Below are positions 35,420 through 44,344 of a stretch of DNA of 55,314 bases, piece after piece. A program made the position numbers and the translations under genes. The stretch is taken from assembly GCA_947167155.1 (NCBI GenBank), contig CAMVHB010000011.1, positions 1 to 55,314 on the forward strand. Reading direction: 5' to 3'. The notes under the pieces are model-generated. The model was not told where the DNA came from. It was given only the letters and a program-made list of their open reading frames with translations, and did not search any database. Source of the DNA: an uncultured Lachnospiraceae bacterium. Lineage in GTDB: Bacteria; Bacillota; Clostridia; Lachnospirales; Lachnospiraceae. Within the stretch, counting starts at the first letter, position 1; every line of letters starts with the position of its first letter.

Positions 35420-36285
35420 GACGCACTCTCTCCTTCGCTCTTTGTGCCATCAAAAAGTCCGAGGATGAGGCGGATCTCACCAAGCCCTCTGCCTGTTTTC
35501 TTTGCAATCTCTATTTCGGAAAGTCCCTGTTTTTGAAGCTCTATTACCTCACCGTTCTCATCATTTTCCCGTCCATTTTCATTCTCCTGAACACCCCTTG
35601 CAGTTTTCTTCATAGCAGCAAGATCGATACCGGTCAGTACAGGTCCTCTCTGCTCTTCCTGCTTCTTGATTCCTTCTTCTTTCTTTACTTCCTTCCGATC
35701 CTCAGATATCTTATTCTTGAAGGCTTCCTTCAAGGAGGTCATATCAACCATGACCTTCTTTTTTTCTTCTTCCTCCAGCGCCCTTTTTTCTTCAGCCTCT
35801 TTTTGTTCTTCCTTCTCACGGTCGAGATCAGACCGCTCCTCTGCAAGTCTTAATCTGTCAAGGTCGAGTTCCTTCTTTGAATCCATAACTCTCTTCTCAA
35901 GATCCAGAAGGTTCTTTTCAAGGCTCTCAATCTTTGCCTCCTTTTCGTTCAGCATCCGATGGAGAAAAACAACCTCTTCATTCGACCTGTTCATTGAATC
36001 AAGGACGGTATCCGAAAACTCGTTCATTGAGAGAAGCTTGTCGTTTGTATCCTTGTCTGTAGCGCGTTCTATCTCTTCGATCCCGTCATCTACCTTTTCC
36101 CTGATGCGGTCATCGATCACGCCCTTCGCATTTGAAAGTTCCTTCTCAAGGATGATGTTGATCTCTTTTTCAGATATCTTTTTGATATATTCAACATCAG
36201 AAGAAGAAAGCTTCTCCGTCATGAAGAAGCTTATCCCGAATACAGCGGCGCCTATTATGATAAGTACTATTTCAAGTCCGGTCAT
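35416..36285 (-). CDS. DUF6115 domain-containing coiled-coil membrane protein
   Basis: A 289-residue protein. The N-terminus has one transmembrane segment (about 4-22), followed by a long charged Lys/Glu coiled coil to about residue 205. The last 50 residues (VIELQKQGLSEIEIAKKTGRGLGEIRLILGLF) are a helix-turn-helix-like DUF6115 domain, common in Lachnospiraceae and related Clostridia near motility genes. Its function is unknown; a cytoplasmic HTH-like module tethered to the membrane by a coiled coil could be a scaffold or a DNA tether. It overlaps the following gene as ATGA. Confidence 0.8.
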   Translation of the reverse strand: MTGLEIVLIIIGAAVFGISFFMTEKLSSSDVEYIKKISEKEINIILEKELSNAKGVIDDRIREKVDDGIEEIERATDKDTNDKLLSMNEFSDTVLDSMNRSNEEVVFLHRMLNEKEAKIESLEKNLLDLEKRVMDSKKELDLDRLRLAEERSDLDREKEEQKEAEEKRALEEEEKKKVMVDMTSLKEAFKNKISEDRKEVKKEEGIKKQEEQRGPVLTGIDLAAMKKTARGVQENENGRENDENGEVIELQKQGLSEIEIAKKTGRGLGEIRLILGLFDGTKSEGESAS

Positions 36286-36305
36286 TTTATTGTTCCTGTC
36301 TTAAT

Positions 36306-36629
36306 TTATATTTTGATATCAAAGGATTCATGGTCGCTCTTTTCCCGAACGAAACCATCATTAAGCTTTTTCTTCTTTTTTCTTTCTCCACTGTTTCTTC
36401 CGCGGTAACTTGGTCTCTCACCTTCCGTGTCAGCATCGACCGTTCCGTCATCCTCATCAATATCAGGCTTTTCATTGACTTTTGAAGGTGTCTCAACCCT
36501 TTCACGTTCAATGGTAATGGAAACATTGTCCTGTTGGATCGCGGGCTGCTTATTAAGCTCGTTATCCCGGGTCTGAACCTCCGCGGTGCTCTGGATCATT
36601 CCGTTAAAATCTACGGGACGGATGGACAA
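36306..36629 (-). CDS. Small acidic/basic protein of unknown function in motility operon
   Basis: A 107-residue hydrophilic protein that I do not recognise. It begins SIRPVDFNGMIQ and then has an acidic middle (about 50-70) and a run of five lysines near residue 85, and it looks largely disordered. The start is TTG at 36629, supported by AAGGAG seven bases upstream and by the absence of an earlier ATG. It lies 20 bases from each neighbour in the FapA-DUF6115 interval, so it is part of the operon. No catalytic or membrane features are visible. Confidence 0.65.
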   Translation of the reverse strand: MSIRPVDFNGMIQSTAEVQTRDNELNKQPAIQQDNVSITIERERVETPSKVNEKPDIDEDDGTVDADTEGERPSYRGRNSGERKKKKKLNDGFVREKSDHESFDIKI

Positions 36630-36650
36630 AACAAAACTCCTTAAAAACGG

Positions 36651-38255
36651 TCAAAGAGTAGAAACCTGTATTTCTCCGTTCTTTATTTCATAACGGCAGA
36701 AAGATCTCTTGTCTTTTGTCGTAACGGACATATCGGAAATACAGATAGTGACGCCGGGAAAAATATCCCGTCTCACATCGACGCAGGAATGCTTTGAATG
36801 AAGAAGCTCCTGGTGAAGCTGATTAAACTCCATCCGATCCTGCTGTAGAGCCGCTTTTGCCTCGTTGAGTTCGGTAAGGAGCTTGTTCATATAGACCATA
36901 TTCTTCTGATCAAGCTCCATTCCCTTTGAGATATAACCTCTATAGGTCTGAAGAATGGGATTGATCTTGTTGATCCGTTCCGAATAGGTCATTATCTCCT
37001 TCTGAAGAGCGACATATCTTTCCTTGTGGTCGGGAGCCATTCCAACCTCTATCCTGGTAATGGCACCCATCTCGGAGCCAATGGTCTGGGTCGAAACCTT
37101 CCCGCCGGCCCTTATGACACCGCCTGAGATGAAGCCCTTTTTGTCCTCAACGAGAATGTCGCCAAAAGCATTCACTTCGGAATAAATAATGGAGCTTGTC
37201 TCAATATAGCCACCGGAAAAGACCTTGGCATTTTCTATGAACTGGATGAGGATATTGCCCCTTGCCTCAAGTATGCCACGGTTCTTGCCGTGCACTCCGC
37301 ACTTGACAACGATCTGTCCGCCGCTCCTGACATAGGCATCCTCTACAACGCCGTCAACTATGATATCACCCTGGGCTTCCACGATGAAGCCGCCGCGGAC
37401 AGAACCGTGGATATGGACATTTCCCTTGTATCTGATATTCCCGGTGGAATTGTCAACATCCGCAGGAACGTCGAATACGTCAGAGACAAATACCTGGGTG
37501 CCGTAGAGAGATACATGACCGTCAACCTTTGAACGGATCTCGGTCTTTTCCTCGTTGATCTCGATGTTCTTGCCGAACTCAAGCCTCTTGGTCTTCACCT
37601 GCCTGGTAGGTATGGACTTGCCGTTTATGTCCTTCCCGTTGTCGCCGCGGTCAGCGGGTATGAGGCGTGCAAGAAGAGCGCCCGCCTTCACCTCGTTGAT
37701 GGTATTCAAATTCCGGTAATCAACGGACCCGTCTTCATTGTGCTTTGGCTTCAGAGAGGGATTTATGTTGAAGAAATATTCGATCTTCGCATCGTGACCA
37801 AGTCTTGGAGGCACGCCTTCGGCAAAGACGTAATCAGTAAAATAGCATCTGTCATTGATGAAGGACATCATCTCATCCTGCTTTAAGCCAAAGACTATTC
37901 CCATGCCGTTCAGCTGGGCGATGATATCCCGGGTGGACATTAATTTTCCTTTCATGCTGGGGGGCATGAAGCGACAGGTCGCCTTCATCTTGTCGATGGA
38001 GACCTTGATGACCATCCTCTCCTGACATTCCAGTCCGCTGGCAAAGCCTATGGGCATGGTCCCATGGGATTCGGTATTCAAAAGGTTGGAAAGAACCTTT
38101 TTGTCATAATTCACATAGCCTTCAGCGCTCAGGTAGTCGTCGGCGTCACGAAAAGTAACAGGCTCCCCACCGGGAACCGGCGGATAAAAATGAAGAACCG
38201 CTGATTCTTCGCCATTCCCCACTTCAATTTGTACAAAACCGTTCTTCTGGGGCAT
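36651..38255 (-). CDS. FapA family protein (DUF342, polymer-forming beta-helix)
   Basis: A 534-residue cytoplasmic protein. The N-terminal part (about 1-210) is a FapA-type domain; the middle (about 215-420) has repeated short strands with Gly, such as VHIHGSVRGGFIVEAQGDIIVDGVVE, forming a right-handed beta-helix. The C-terminal region is a coiled coil (about 425-495). DUF342 proteins are common in Firmicutes flagellar operons next to sigma-D; relatives bind regulatory partners, but the role is not firmly known. The ATG at 38255 has AGGAAGGACAGG upstream. Confidence 0.88.
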   Translation of the reverse strand: MPQKNGFVQIEVGNGEESAVLHFYPPVPGGEPVTFRDADDYLSAEGYVNYDKKVLSNLLNTESHGTMPIGFASGLECQERMVIKVSIDKMKATCRFMPPSMKGKLMSTRDIIAQLNGMGIVFGLKQDEMMSFINDRCYFTDYVFAEGVPPRLGHDAKIEYFFNINPSLKPKHNEDGSVDYRNLNTINEVKAGALLARLIPADRGDNGKDINGKSIPTRQVKTKRLEFGKNIEINEEKTEIRSKVDGHVSLYGTQVFVSDVFDVPADVDNSTGNIRYKGNVHIHGSVRGGFIVEAQGDIIVDGVVEDAYVRSGGQIVVKCGVHGKNRGILEARGNILIQFIENAKVFSGGYIETSSIIYSEVNAFGDILVEDKKGFISGGVIRAGGKVSTQTIGSEMGAITRIEVGMAPDHKERYVALQKEIMTYSERINKINPILQTYRGYISKGMELDQKNMVYMNKLLTELNEAKAALQQDRMEFNQLHQELLHSKHSCVDVRRDIFPGVTICISDMSVTTKDKRSFCRYEIKNGEIQVSTL

Positions 38256-38291
38256 TAATAGTGCCTGTCCTTCCTCATTTCAGCGGAATCC

Positions 38292-39053
38292 TCAGCCAAG
38301 GACTCCGTAGTAAGGTCCCATTGCAGTCTTCATCTTTGAAAGTGCCTTTGTATGGAGCTGCGAGACTCTGGATTCGGAAACCTCGAGCACCTGCGCGATC
38401 TCCTTTAATGTCATATCCTCATAGTAATAAAGGAGTATAACTTTACGTTCCTTTTCGGTCAAAAGCTTCAGCGAGTCAGCAAGTACCTTCTTCAACTCCT
38501 CCTTTGAAACATTGTCCTCAGGAGTAATGAAATGCGTATTGTGGGTAGCATCACTCACCGGCTCATTGCCTTGTTCCATGAACTCATTAAGGGAAACCAG
38601 GCTCGTGACCTTGAGCTGCGACTGCCAGCTTGTAAACTCATCATCAGATATCCCAAGTTCAGAGGCTATCTCGTCATCAGAAGCATTCTTCCCCGTACGT
38701 AGCTCTATGGCGCGGATGGCCTCATCAATCTTCCGCTGCTTCTGCCTGATGGTACGCGGGATCCAGTCCATCTTTCTGATCTGATCCAGGATCGCCCCCT
38801 TTATGCGAAGCGAGGCGTAGGTCTCAAACTTCACATCCTTCTCGGAGTCATATTTGTCTATCGCATCAATGAGACCGAAAACTCCATAGCCAACAAGATC
38901 ATCAAATTCCACATTGCTTCCGAGATACATGAAAAGCCGTCCTGCAACAGTCTTCACGAGCGGAGCGTATTCTACTATGATCTGCTCACGAAGTTCAGGG
39001 GTTTTATTCTTTTTGTAAGAAGCCCAGAGCTTATCCCTGTCAACAGCTTTCAT
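38292..39053 (-). CDS. fliA: FliA/WhiG-type RNA polymerase sigma factor (sigma-28)
   Basis: A 253-residue sigma factor. Region 2 contains GYGVFGLIDAIDKYD and FETYASLRIKGAILDQIRKMDW, the classic sigma-28 signature; region 3 covers about 95-170, and region 4 ends with the helix-turn-helix MTLKEIAQVLEVSESRVSQLH. It should direct late flagellar and chemotaxis promoters of the TAAA-N15-GCCGATAA type. I did not find such a promoter within this window. The ATG at 39053 has only a GAAG-like ribosome binding site. Confidence 0.95.
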   Translation of the reverse strand: MKAVDRDKLWASYKKNKTPELREQIIVEYAPLVKTVAGRLFMYLGSNVEFDDLVGYGVFGLIDAIDKYDSEKDVKFETYASLRIKGAILDQIRKMDWIPRTIRQKQRKIDEAIRAIELRTGKNASDDEIASELGISDDEFTSWQSQLKVTSLVSLNEFMEQGNEPVSDATHNTHFITPEDNVSKEELKKVLADSLKLLTEKERKVILLYYYEDMTLKEIAQVLEVSESRVSQLHTKALSKMKTAMGPYYGVLG

Positions 39054-39091
39054 GCTTTCTTCACCGAAAAGATCATAATAATAAGCCTATC

Positions 39092-39433
39092 TCAGCTTTC
39101 TTCTCTATCCTCACTGTCGCCTTCTTCCGAAGGCTGCTCTTCCCCGTCATCCTGATCCTTCTCTTCAGCCTCTTCCTCTTCTTTTGAATTGCGATTGAAA
39201 AAGTACCTGTCAAGAACGACTCTGACTATGATACCTATCGTTCCGAAGATAAGGACCGAGAAGAAGAGTCTTGCAACAAAAACCCGAAATTCAACTCCCT
39301 GCAGAAGCGAAAAAGCGCAGGAAATAAGTGCAGCCGAAAGGACTATGATGGCAGGAAGAGTCCTCGTGTTTACAGCCTTCTCTTTGCTTTTCCCTTTAGG
39401 ATCATTGCCCTTAGTGTCATTTTCCTTAGCCAA
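39092..39433 (-). CDS. Small membrane protein of unknown function with acidic tail
   Basis: A 113-residue protein. A Lys/Asp-rich N-terminus (1-22) precedes two predicted transmembrane segments (about 27-45 and 52-72), then a strongly acidic, Glu/Asp-rich C-terminal tail (about 80-113). I do not recognise it. The start is TTG at 39433, two bases after the cheD stop, because no ATG lies before the first membrane segment. Its position between cheD and the sigma gene marks it as a motility-operon component. Confidence 0.65.
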   Translation of the reverse strand: MAKENDTKGNDPKGKSKEKAVNTRTLPAIIVLSAALISCAFSLLQGVEFRVFVARLFFSVLIFGTIGIIVRVVLDRYFFNRNSKEEEEAEEKDQDDGEEQPSEEGDSEDREES

Positions 39434-39435
39434 TT

Positions 39436-39924
39436 TCAGATCTTCTTTTCAGGCTTTCCAACAGACTTGATCAGGAAGGATCCATCCTCGCTGTATATCT
39501 CCACAGTACGACCGTAATTCAGCCCGGTATCCTCAGCAAGAAGCTTGATCCCAAGCTGTTTGAGCTTTGCCTTTGAGGCTATGGCGTTCCGCTCACCAAC
39601 ATTGATAGCTGTCGCATTTCCGCCGGCAAGCTCAAACATCTTTGCTCCGCCAGCGATCTTCGCCACAATGCGCGCCTTATTGGCGCCGGCCTTTATCATG
39701 TCGTCGTAAAGTTTCTGGATCCCTGTATCTGCGAATTTTGCGATATGTGAATTGTTTCTAATGGCGGTACTGTCAGGAAGCATGATATGAGCAAGCCCTG
39801 TGATCTTTGTAGAAGGATCATAGAGCGCGATTCCTATACAGCTCCCGAGTCCGATCGTGGTGAGATTGTCAGGTGCCTTACACACCTTGAGATCCGCCAT
39901 TCCGACCTTTATCATCTGTCCCAT
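39436..39924 (-). CDS. cheD: Chemoreceptor glutamine deamidase CheD
   Basis: A 162-residue enzyme that deamidates chemoreceptor glutamines and also binds CheC to enhance its CheY-P phosphatase activity. The catalytic Cys29 is in LGSCIGIALYD and His46 in GLAHIMLP, with Thr22/Thr23 just before the cysteine, matching the T. maritima CheD triad. The ATG at 39924 has GGGGAG upstream, 16 bases after cheC. The cheC-cheD pairing is the usual arrangement for this adaptation system. Confidence 0.96.
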   Translation of the reverse strand: MGQMIKVGMADLKVCKAPDNLTTIGLGSCIGIALYDPSTKITGLAHIMLPDSTAIRNNSHIAKFADTGIQKLYDDMIKAGANKARIVAKIAGGAKMFELAGGNATAINVGERNAIASKAKLKQLGIKLLAEDTGLNYGRTVEIYSEDGSFLIKSVGKPEKKI

Positions 39925-39940
39925 TTGCTAACTCCCCTGT

Positions 39941-40561
39941 TCAGACAGGCAGTCCAAGCGATACCAATATCTTCTCATATGAATCGCCTTCAGGCATGAG
40001 AATGAAATAACCGTTGATCCCCATGTCGTCGCCGATCTTGGTGTTGATCAAAAGTGCCTTGTCACCCACCATTCCAAACTGTATGGCCGGAACAGAAAGG
40101 ATAGCCGCAGCCATATCAATAGAAATATAAGGAACAGTAGGTGTGATCGTAAGTTTTGTAAGTCCGGAAAGAGCTGAAAGATAAGCGCTCGATATGATGT
40201 TCCCGATCTCTTTCAAAGCCGAAAGATCCATTTCATCAAAATCCTCGTTGTAATCAGGATCTCTCATCATCAACCTGTTTACAAGGTGATGGGCACTGGG
40301 TATATCCATGAGGTACATCATCGATCCGTTGATATCCGTCTCTACGCCAAGCATAATACCAACAACTATCTGTTCCTCGGAACCAATAGCCGTCCCGATA
40401 CTCTCAACTTCCATCAGCTCGACATTGGGAACACTCATATCCATACGAAGGTTCAGCATGTTTGCTATGGCAGTGGTTGCGTTGCCGGCACCAATATTTC
40501 CGATCTCCTTCAGGACATCAAAATACTTCTCATTGATTTCATCAAAACTCATCTCTGACAT
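39941..40561 (-). CDS. cheC: CheY-P phosphatase CheC
   Basis: A 206-residue protein with the two-fold CheC/CheX fold. Both active-site helices are intact: Glu19/Asn22 in KEIGNIGAGNA and Glu118/Asn121 in KEIGNIISSAY. It removes phosphate from CheY-P and is modulated by CheD, encoded next. The ATG at 40561 has AAAGGAAA upstream. Together with FliY it gives the cell two CheY-P phosphatases, as in B. subtilis. Confidence 0.96.
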   Translation of the reverse strand: MSEMSFDEINEKYFDVLKEIGNIGAGNATTAIANMLNLRMDMSVPNVELMEVESIGTAIGSEEQIVVGIMLGVETDINGSMMYLMDIPSAHHLVNRLMMRDPDYNEDFDEMDLSALKEIGNIISSAYLSALSGLTKLTITPTVPYISIDMAAAILSVPAIQFGMVGDKALLINTKIGDDMGINGYFILMPEGDSYEKILVSLGLPV

Positions 40562-40590
40562 ATTGATAATTTCCTTTCAGGACCGATAGG

Positions 40591-41049
40591 TCAGTCCACC
40601 GGATCGATCAGTGCCGTAATGTCAAACAGCGAGATCAGATCCTCCCCATTCTTGCCTATGCCATTAATAAAGGTAGACTGGTTCTTCTTGTTCTGTGCGC
40701 TCCTGTCTATCTCTGATTCTCCAAGCGTAACAACCTCGCGAACTTCATCAACGAGAATCCCCACAAGTCCCTGTGCCTCAAGTTTCAGGATGATGATCCT
40801 TGTAGCCTTTGTGATAGTGTCATCACCGAGCCCCATCTTTCTATGGGCACTCATGACGGGAACTACCTCTCCACGGAGATTGATGACACCCGCGTAGTAC
40901 TCAGGAGCCTTCGGAACACGGGTTATCTTCTGCATTACGACTATATTGTCGATGTGAGAAATGTCGAGTCCGTACTGTTCATCCCCAAGCTTTACGACAA
41001 TGTACTGCTGCTTCTCTTCTTCCAGAGTTTCGATTTCGAAATCGCTCAT
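40591..41049 (-). CDS. cheW: Chemotaxis coupling protein CheW
   Basis: A 152-residue SH3-like coupling protein that links chemoreceptors to CheA in signalling arrays. Residues 14-145 match the CheW domain, with the YGLDISHIDNI motif near 27-37 and PEYYAGVINLRGEVVPV near 48-65. An acidic ten-residue N-terminus precedes it. The ATG has AAGGAG upstream. It lies directly after cheA in the operon. Confidence 0.96.
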   Translation of the reverse strand: MSDFEIETLEEEKQQYIVVKLGDEQYGLDISHIDNIVVMQKITRVPKAPEYYAGVINLRGEVVPVMSAHRKMGLGDDTITKATRIIILKLEAQGLVGILVDEVREVVTLGESEIDRSAQNKKNQSTFINGIGKNGEDLISLFDITALIDPVD

Positions 41050-41074
41050 AAGACTTTTTCTCCTTCAAAGGTTT

Positions 41075-43219
41075 TCACATGAGTGCATTTATATCAAGTA
41101 TCATCGCGACCTCACCGTCTCCAAGGATCGTCGCACCGGAAATGATCTTGTTGGAATCAATAACCTTTCCGATTGACTTGATAACGATCTCCTGCTGACC
41201 GATGAGATTGTCAACGATCAGACCGGCAAGATTATCGCCCTTTGAAACAATGACAACTGTAAGATCTTCCTCATCCTCTTTTTCGGGACAATCAAGAACA
41301 TTTCTCATTCTGATAAGAGGGATCACCCGGCCGCGAAGATGGATGACCTCATTTGCTTCAACATACTTGATCTCTTTCACTGAAATACTCTCGATATTTG
41401 AAATGCTTGCGAGAGCTATTGCATATTTTTCATCGGCAATCTCGACCATGAGAGCCTGGATGATCGCAAGAGTAAGCGGAAGTCTGACAGTAAATGTCGA
41501 TCCCTGCCCAAGGGTACTCTTGACACTTACATCACCACCAAGAGCTTCAACATTCGACTTTACTACATCAAGACCGACGCCTCTTCCGGAAATGTCAGTA
41601 ATGGTCTTCGACATGGAAAATCCGGGATTGAAAAGAAAATCAATGATCTCCTTCTGGGAAAGCTTCTCAGCGTCCTCCTCTGACACAAGCCCCTTGCTTA
41701 TAGCTTTTGCCTTTACGGCTTCGGTATCAATCCCGCCACCGTCGTCTCCTACCTGAATGATAACGTTGTTACCTTCCTGAAACGCATTCAGGAATATATT
41801 TCCCTGCCTAGGTTTTCCGGCCTTTTCACGTACGTCAGGATCCTCGATCCCATGATCAGCGGAATTTCTGAGCAGGTGCTGGAGCGGATCACCGATCTGG
41901 TCTACAACAGTCCGGTCAAGCTCTGTATCCTCACCGGTCATAACAAGATCCATGGGTTTGTTGAGTTTTCTGGAAAGATCCCTGATCATACGAGGGAACT
42001 TGTTGACGGTACTCTCGATAGGCACCATCCTGACCTTCATCACCGATTCATGAAGAGTTGTCGTGATCCGTTCGAGATATTCTATCTGCTCGTGAAGCTG
42101 CTGCCCCTCTGTTGATGTGACGGAACCGGAATCGCTTATCGAAACAAGTGAATTCTTCGCGATAATAAGCTCGGAAACCTGATTCATGAGGGCATCGAGC
42201 TTTTCTATATCCACTCTGACAGTTCTTGCAGTAACAGGCTTTCCGGCGCTCTTTTTCTGAGCCGGGGCACTCGACTTCTGCTGAACAGTCTCTGAAGGCA
42301 TCTGCCTTGAAGCGGGAACAGCGCCGGAGGCTGATGAAGCATCATCCTCCTGCTTTTCATCAGCATCATCCGTATCATCGGAAGTGCCGTCTGCGGCATC
42401 ATCCTTTGAATACATTGAGGCAGGAAGTTCTCCGTATACAGCCTTTTCTATTTCGGAAACGCTTTCAATGGCTGCCTTGACCTTGGCGATATCCTCTTTT
42501 GTGGAAATAATGATCGAAAAATCAAAATCAAACTTCTCGTCCTCGATGTCCTGGGATGAGGGGTTGTATGCAAGGATCTCACCAAAATCCTCAACCGCTT
42601 TGAATACCAGGAAGGCACGCGCTGCTTTCAGCAGACAATCTTTCTGGATTGAAATGGTAAATCCGTATATCTTTGAATTTACAGCAGCATCGCCTATCGC
42701 ATCCTTCGTGGCGTCATCAAGATTCATCTCGAGATAAGCCCGGTTTCCTTCCTCTTCAGGCTCTTCGTCCAATGCAGGCTCTTCCGATTCCTTTTCTTCG
42801 GCAGCAGTCTCTTTGGATTTGCTCTCTCCCTTGTTTGCGCCGGGAAGATAGCTGTTGAGCTTTTCTATGATATGCTCATTGTCTTCGGTGCCTTCATCGG
42901 AAGTCGCCTTGACGGACGCAAGATAATTCTCGATTGCATCCAGGCATTGAAATAGCGTGTCGATCATGCCCGAATCGATCTTTATGGTGTCATTTCTGAC
43001 CTCTGAAAAGACGTTTTCCATGTCATGGGTCAGGCGTTGCATGCGCTTAAAGCCCATGGTTCCAGCCATTCCCTTCAATGAGTGGGCTGCACGGAAAATC
43101 TCGTTGATAGTGTCCTTGTTCTCAGGCTCCTTTTCGAGGACCATGATATTGTCCGAAAGACTCTGAATATGTTCATTTGTCTCATCGATAAAAATATCAA
43201 GGTACTGACTTACATCCAT
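41075..43219 (-). CDS. cheA: Chemotaxis histidine kinase CheA
   Basis: A 714-residue kinase with five domains. P1 (about 1-110) carries the phosphorylated His46 in AAHSLKGMAG. A short Glu-rich linker leads to a P2-like region (about 165-270), then an Asp/Ser/Ala-rich linker (about 275-330). P3 dimerisation (about 335-400) follows, then the P4 ATPase (DLVMTGEDTELDRTVVDQIGDPLQHLLRNSADHG and GRGVGLDVV), and a CheW-like P5 from about 580. The ATG at 43219 lies three bases after cheB; its Shine-Dalgarno overlaps the cheB end. It phosphorylates CheY. Confidence 0.97.
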   Translation of the reverse strand: MDVSQYLDIFIDETNEHIQSLSDNIMVLEKEPENKDTINEIFRAAHSLKGMAGTMGFKRMQRLTHDMENVFSEVRNDTIKIDSGMIDTLFQCLDAIENYLASVKATSDEGTEDNEHIIEKLNSYLPGANKGESKSKETAAEEKESEEPALDEEPEEEGNRAYLEMNLDDATKDAIGDAAVNSKIYGFTISIQKDCLLKAARAFLVFKAVEDFGEILAYNPSSQDIEDEKFDFDFSIIISTKEDIAKVKAAIESVSEIEKAVYGELPASMYSKDDAADGTSDDTDDADEKQEDDASSASGAVPASRQMPSETVQQKSSAPAQKKSAGKPVTARTVRVDIEKLDALMNQVSELIIAKNSLVSISDSGSVTSTEGQQLHEQIEYLERITTTLHESVMKVRMVPIESTVNKFPRMIRDLSRKLNKPMDLVMTGEDTELDRTVVDQIGDPLQHLLRNSADHGIEDPDVREKAGKPRQGNIFLNAFQEGNNVIIQVGDDGGGIDTEAVKAKAISKGLVSEEDAEKLSQKEIIDFLFNPGFSMSKTITDISGRGVGLDVVKSNVEALGGDVSVKSTLGQGSTFTVRLPLTLAIIQALMVEIADEKYAIALASISNIESISVKEIKYVEANEVIHLRGRVIPLIRMRNVLDCPEKEDEEDLTVVIVSKGDNLAGLIVDNLIGQQEIVIKSIGKVIDSNKIISGATILGDGEVAMILDINALM

Positions 43220-43222
43220 CTC

Positions 43223-44344
43223 TTAGACCCCCAACTTTCTGGCTATTGAATTTGCAATGCTTCCTATTGGCTGCTGTTCATCCGAAAGACCGGCAGTATA
43301 TGCCGCCTTCGGCATTCCGTATACCACGCAGGTACTCTGATCCTGCGTTATTACATAGAGATGCTTCTCCTTGCGAAGCGATTTGATACCTTCGGTCCCG
43401 TCTGCTCCCATGCCGGTAAGCACAGCGCACAGAATATCCGGAACAGAGATGTATTTGAGAGACTCATACATCACGTCCGCACAGGGACGAAGATTGTTGA
43501 CAGGCGGTCCATCGTAGACCCTTGCACGAAGTATCCCGTTCTCCTCGTAAACCTCAAAATGGCGACCTCCGGGGGCTATGTAGGCAGTAGCCGCCTTCAG
43601 CTCCTCTCCATCCTCGGCCTCCTTCATAAGGATCTGAGAATAATCCGTGATCCTCTTCGCCAACGAATCGGTAAAGCCCTTCGGCATATGTTGCACGATG
43701 ACAATGGGAACAGGAAAGCCCTTTGGGATCATGGGAATGAGATTATGAAGCGCCTGCGGTCCTCCCGTGGAAGAGGCTATGGCAACCAGTTGAAACGGAT
43801 ATCTCGAAAACTTTCCCCTGTAGTTGTTCCTGATCTCCCCCCGCTTCGATACCGGTATCTGCCCGCCGCTTGGAACATTGATCCCCTTAGGATGGTAAGC
43901 GATATTTTCCTTTGAAAGCCTTTCATTATTTTTTGAAGAAGGCTCAAAAGCCGGAGCAGATGCGTATCTCCTGAGCGCGTCAGCCAAGGCTGCAGCGAAA
44001 TCATCGGTATCATTCGACGACATCCTGTAAGGATGAGCAACGACTGTGACCGGTCCTTTTACAGACTTTGCCTTGTCAATTTCTGTAGGATAGCACATCC
44101 CTATAACAGGGATCCTTATCCCCTCTTCCCGCATCAGGGTAAAAATATCCTTGCCGACCCGGTCTGCCGCCATGCAGACATTGTAGCAGATGCAGGAATA
44201 AGAGTGTGCCCTGATATGTGTCATCGCACTCTTCGCATCGAAGGCACTGTCGGGCGCCCGAAATCCCTGAACGGAACCTATTATATCACAGATGAGTCTT
44301 CTCATGAGTGCAGAGTCATCTACAACGAGAATATCATTATTCAT
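43223..44344 (-). CDS. cheB: CheB methylesterase with degenerate, non-phosphorylatable receiver domain
   Basis: A 373-residue enzyme that removes methyl groups from chemoreceptors. The C-terminal methylesterase domain is intact: Ser192 (ASSTGG), His219 (VQHMP) and Asp315 (GMGADG). The N-terminal receiver keeps the acidic pair Asp9/Asp10, but the phosphorylation site is Asn55 within CYNVCM, where CheB has LDVEMP. The switch region reads GMCYPT instead of the usual Ser/Thr-rich segment, and the conserved lysine of TKP is His104 in AHP. Phosphorylation at this site is therefore impossible, and activity must be constitutive or controlled otherwise. It overlaps the PilZ gene as ATGA. Confidence 0.95.
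   Translation of the reverse strand: MNNDILVVDDSALMRRLICDIIGSVQGFRAPDSAFDAKSAMTHIRAHSYSCICYNVCMAADRVGKDIFTLMREEGIRIPVIGMCYPTEIDKAKSVKGPVTVVAHPYRMSSNDTDDFAAALADALRRYASAPAFEPSSKNNERLSKENIAYHPKGINVPSGGQIPVSKRGEIRNNYRGKFSRYPFQLVAIASSTGGPQALHNLIPMIPKGFPVPIVIVQHMPKGFTDSLAKRITDYSQILMKEAEDGEELKAATAYIAPGGRHFEVYEENGILRARVYDGPPVNNLRPCADVMYESLKYISVPDILCAVLTGMGADGTEGIKSLRKEKHLYVITQDQSTCVVYGMPKAAYTAGLSDEQQPIGSIANSIARKLGV

Noticed and set aside
35666-36304. A 212-codon plus-strand open frame opposite the DUF6115 gene.
   Set aside because: It is Ser/Phe/Arg-rich low-complexity sequence, the shadow of a Lys/Glu coiled coil read backwards, without a ribosome binding site.
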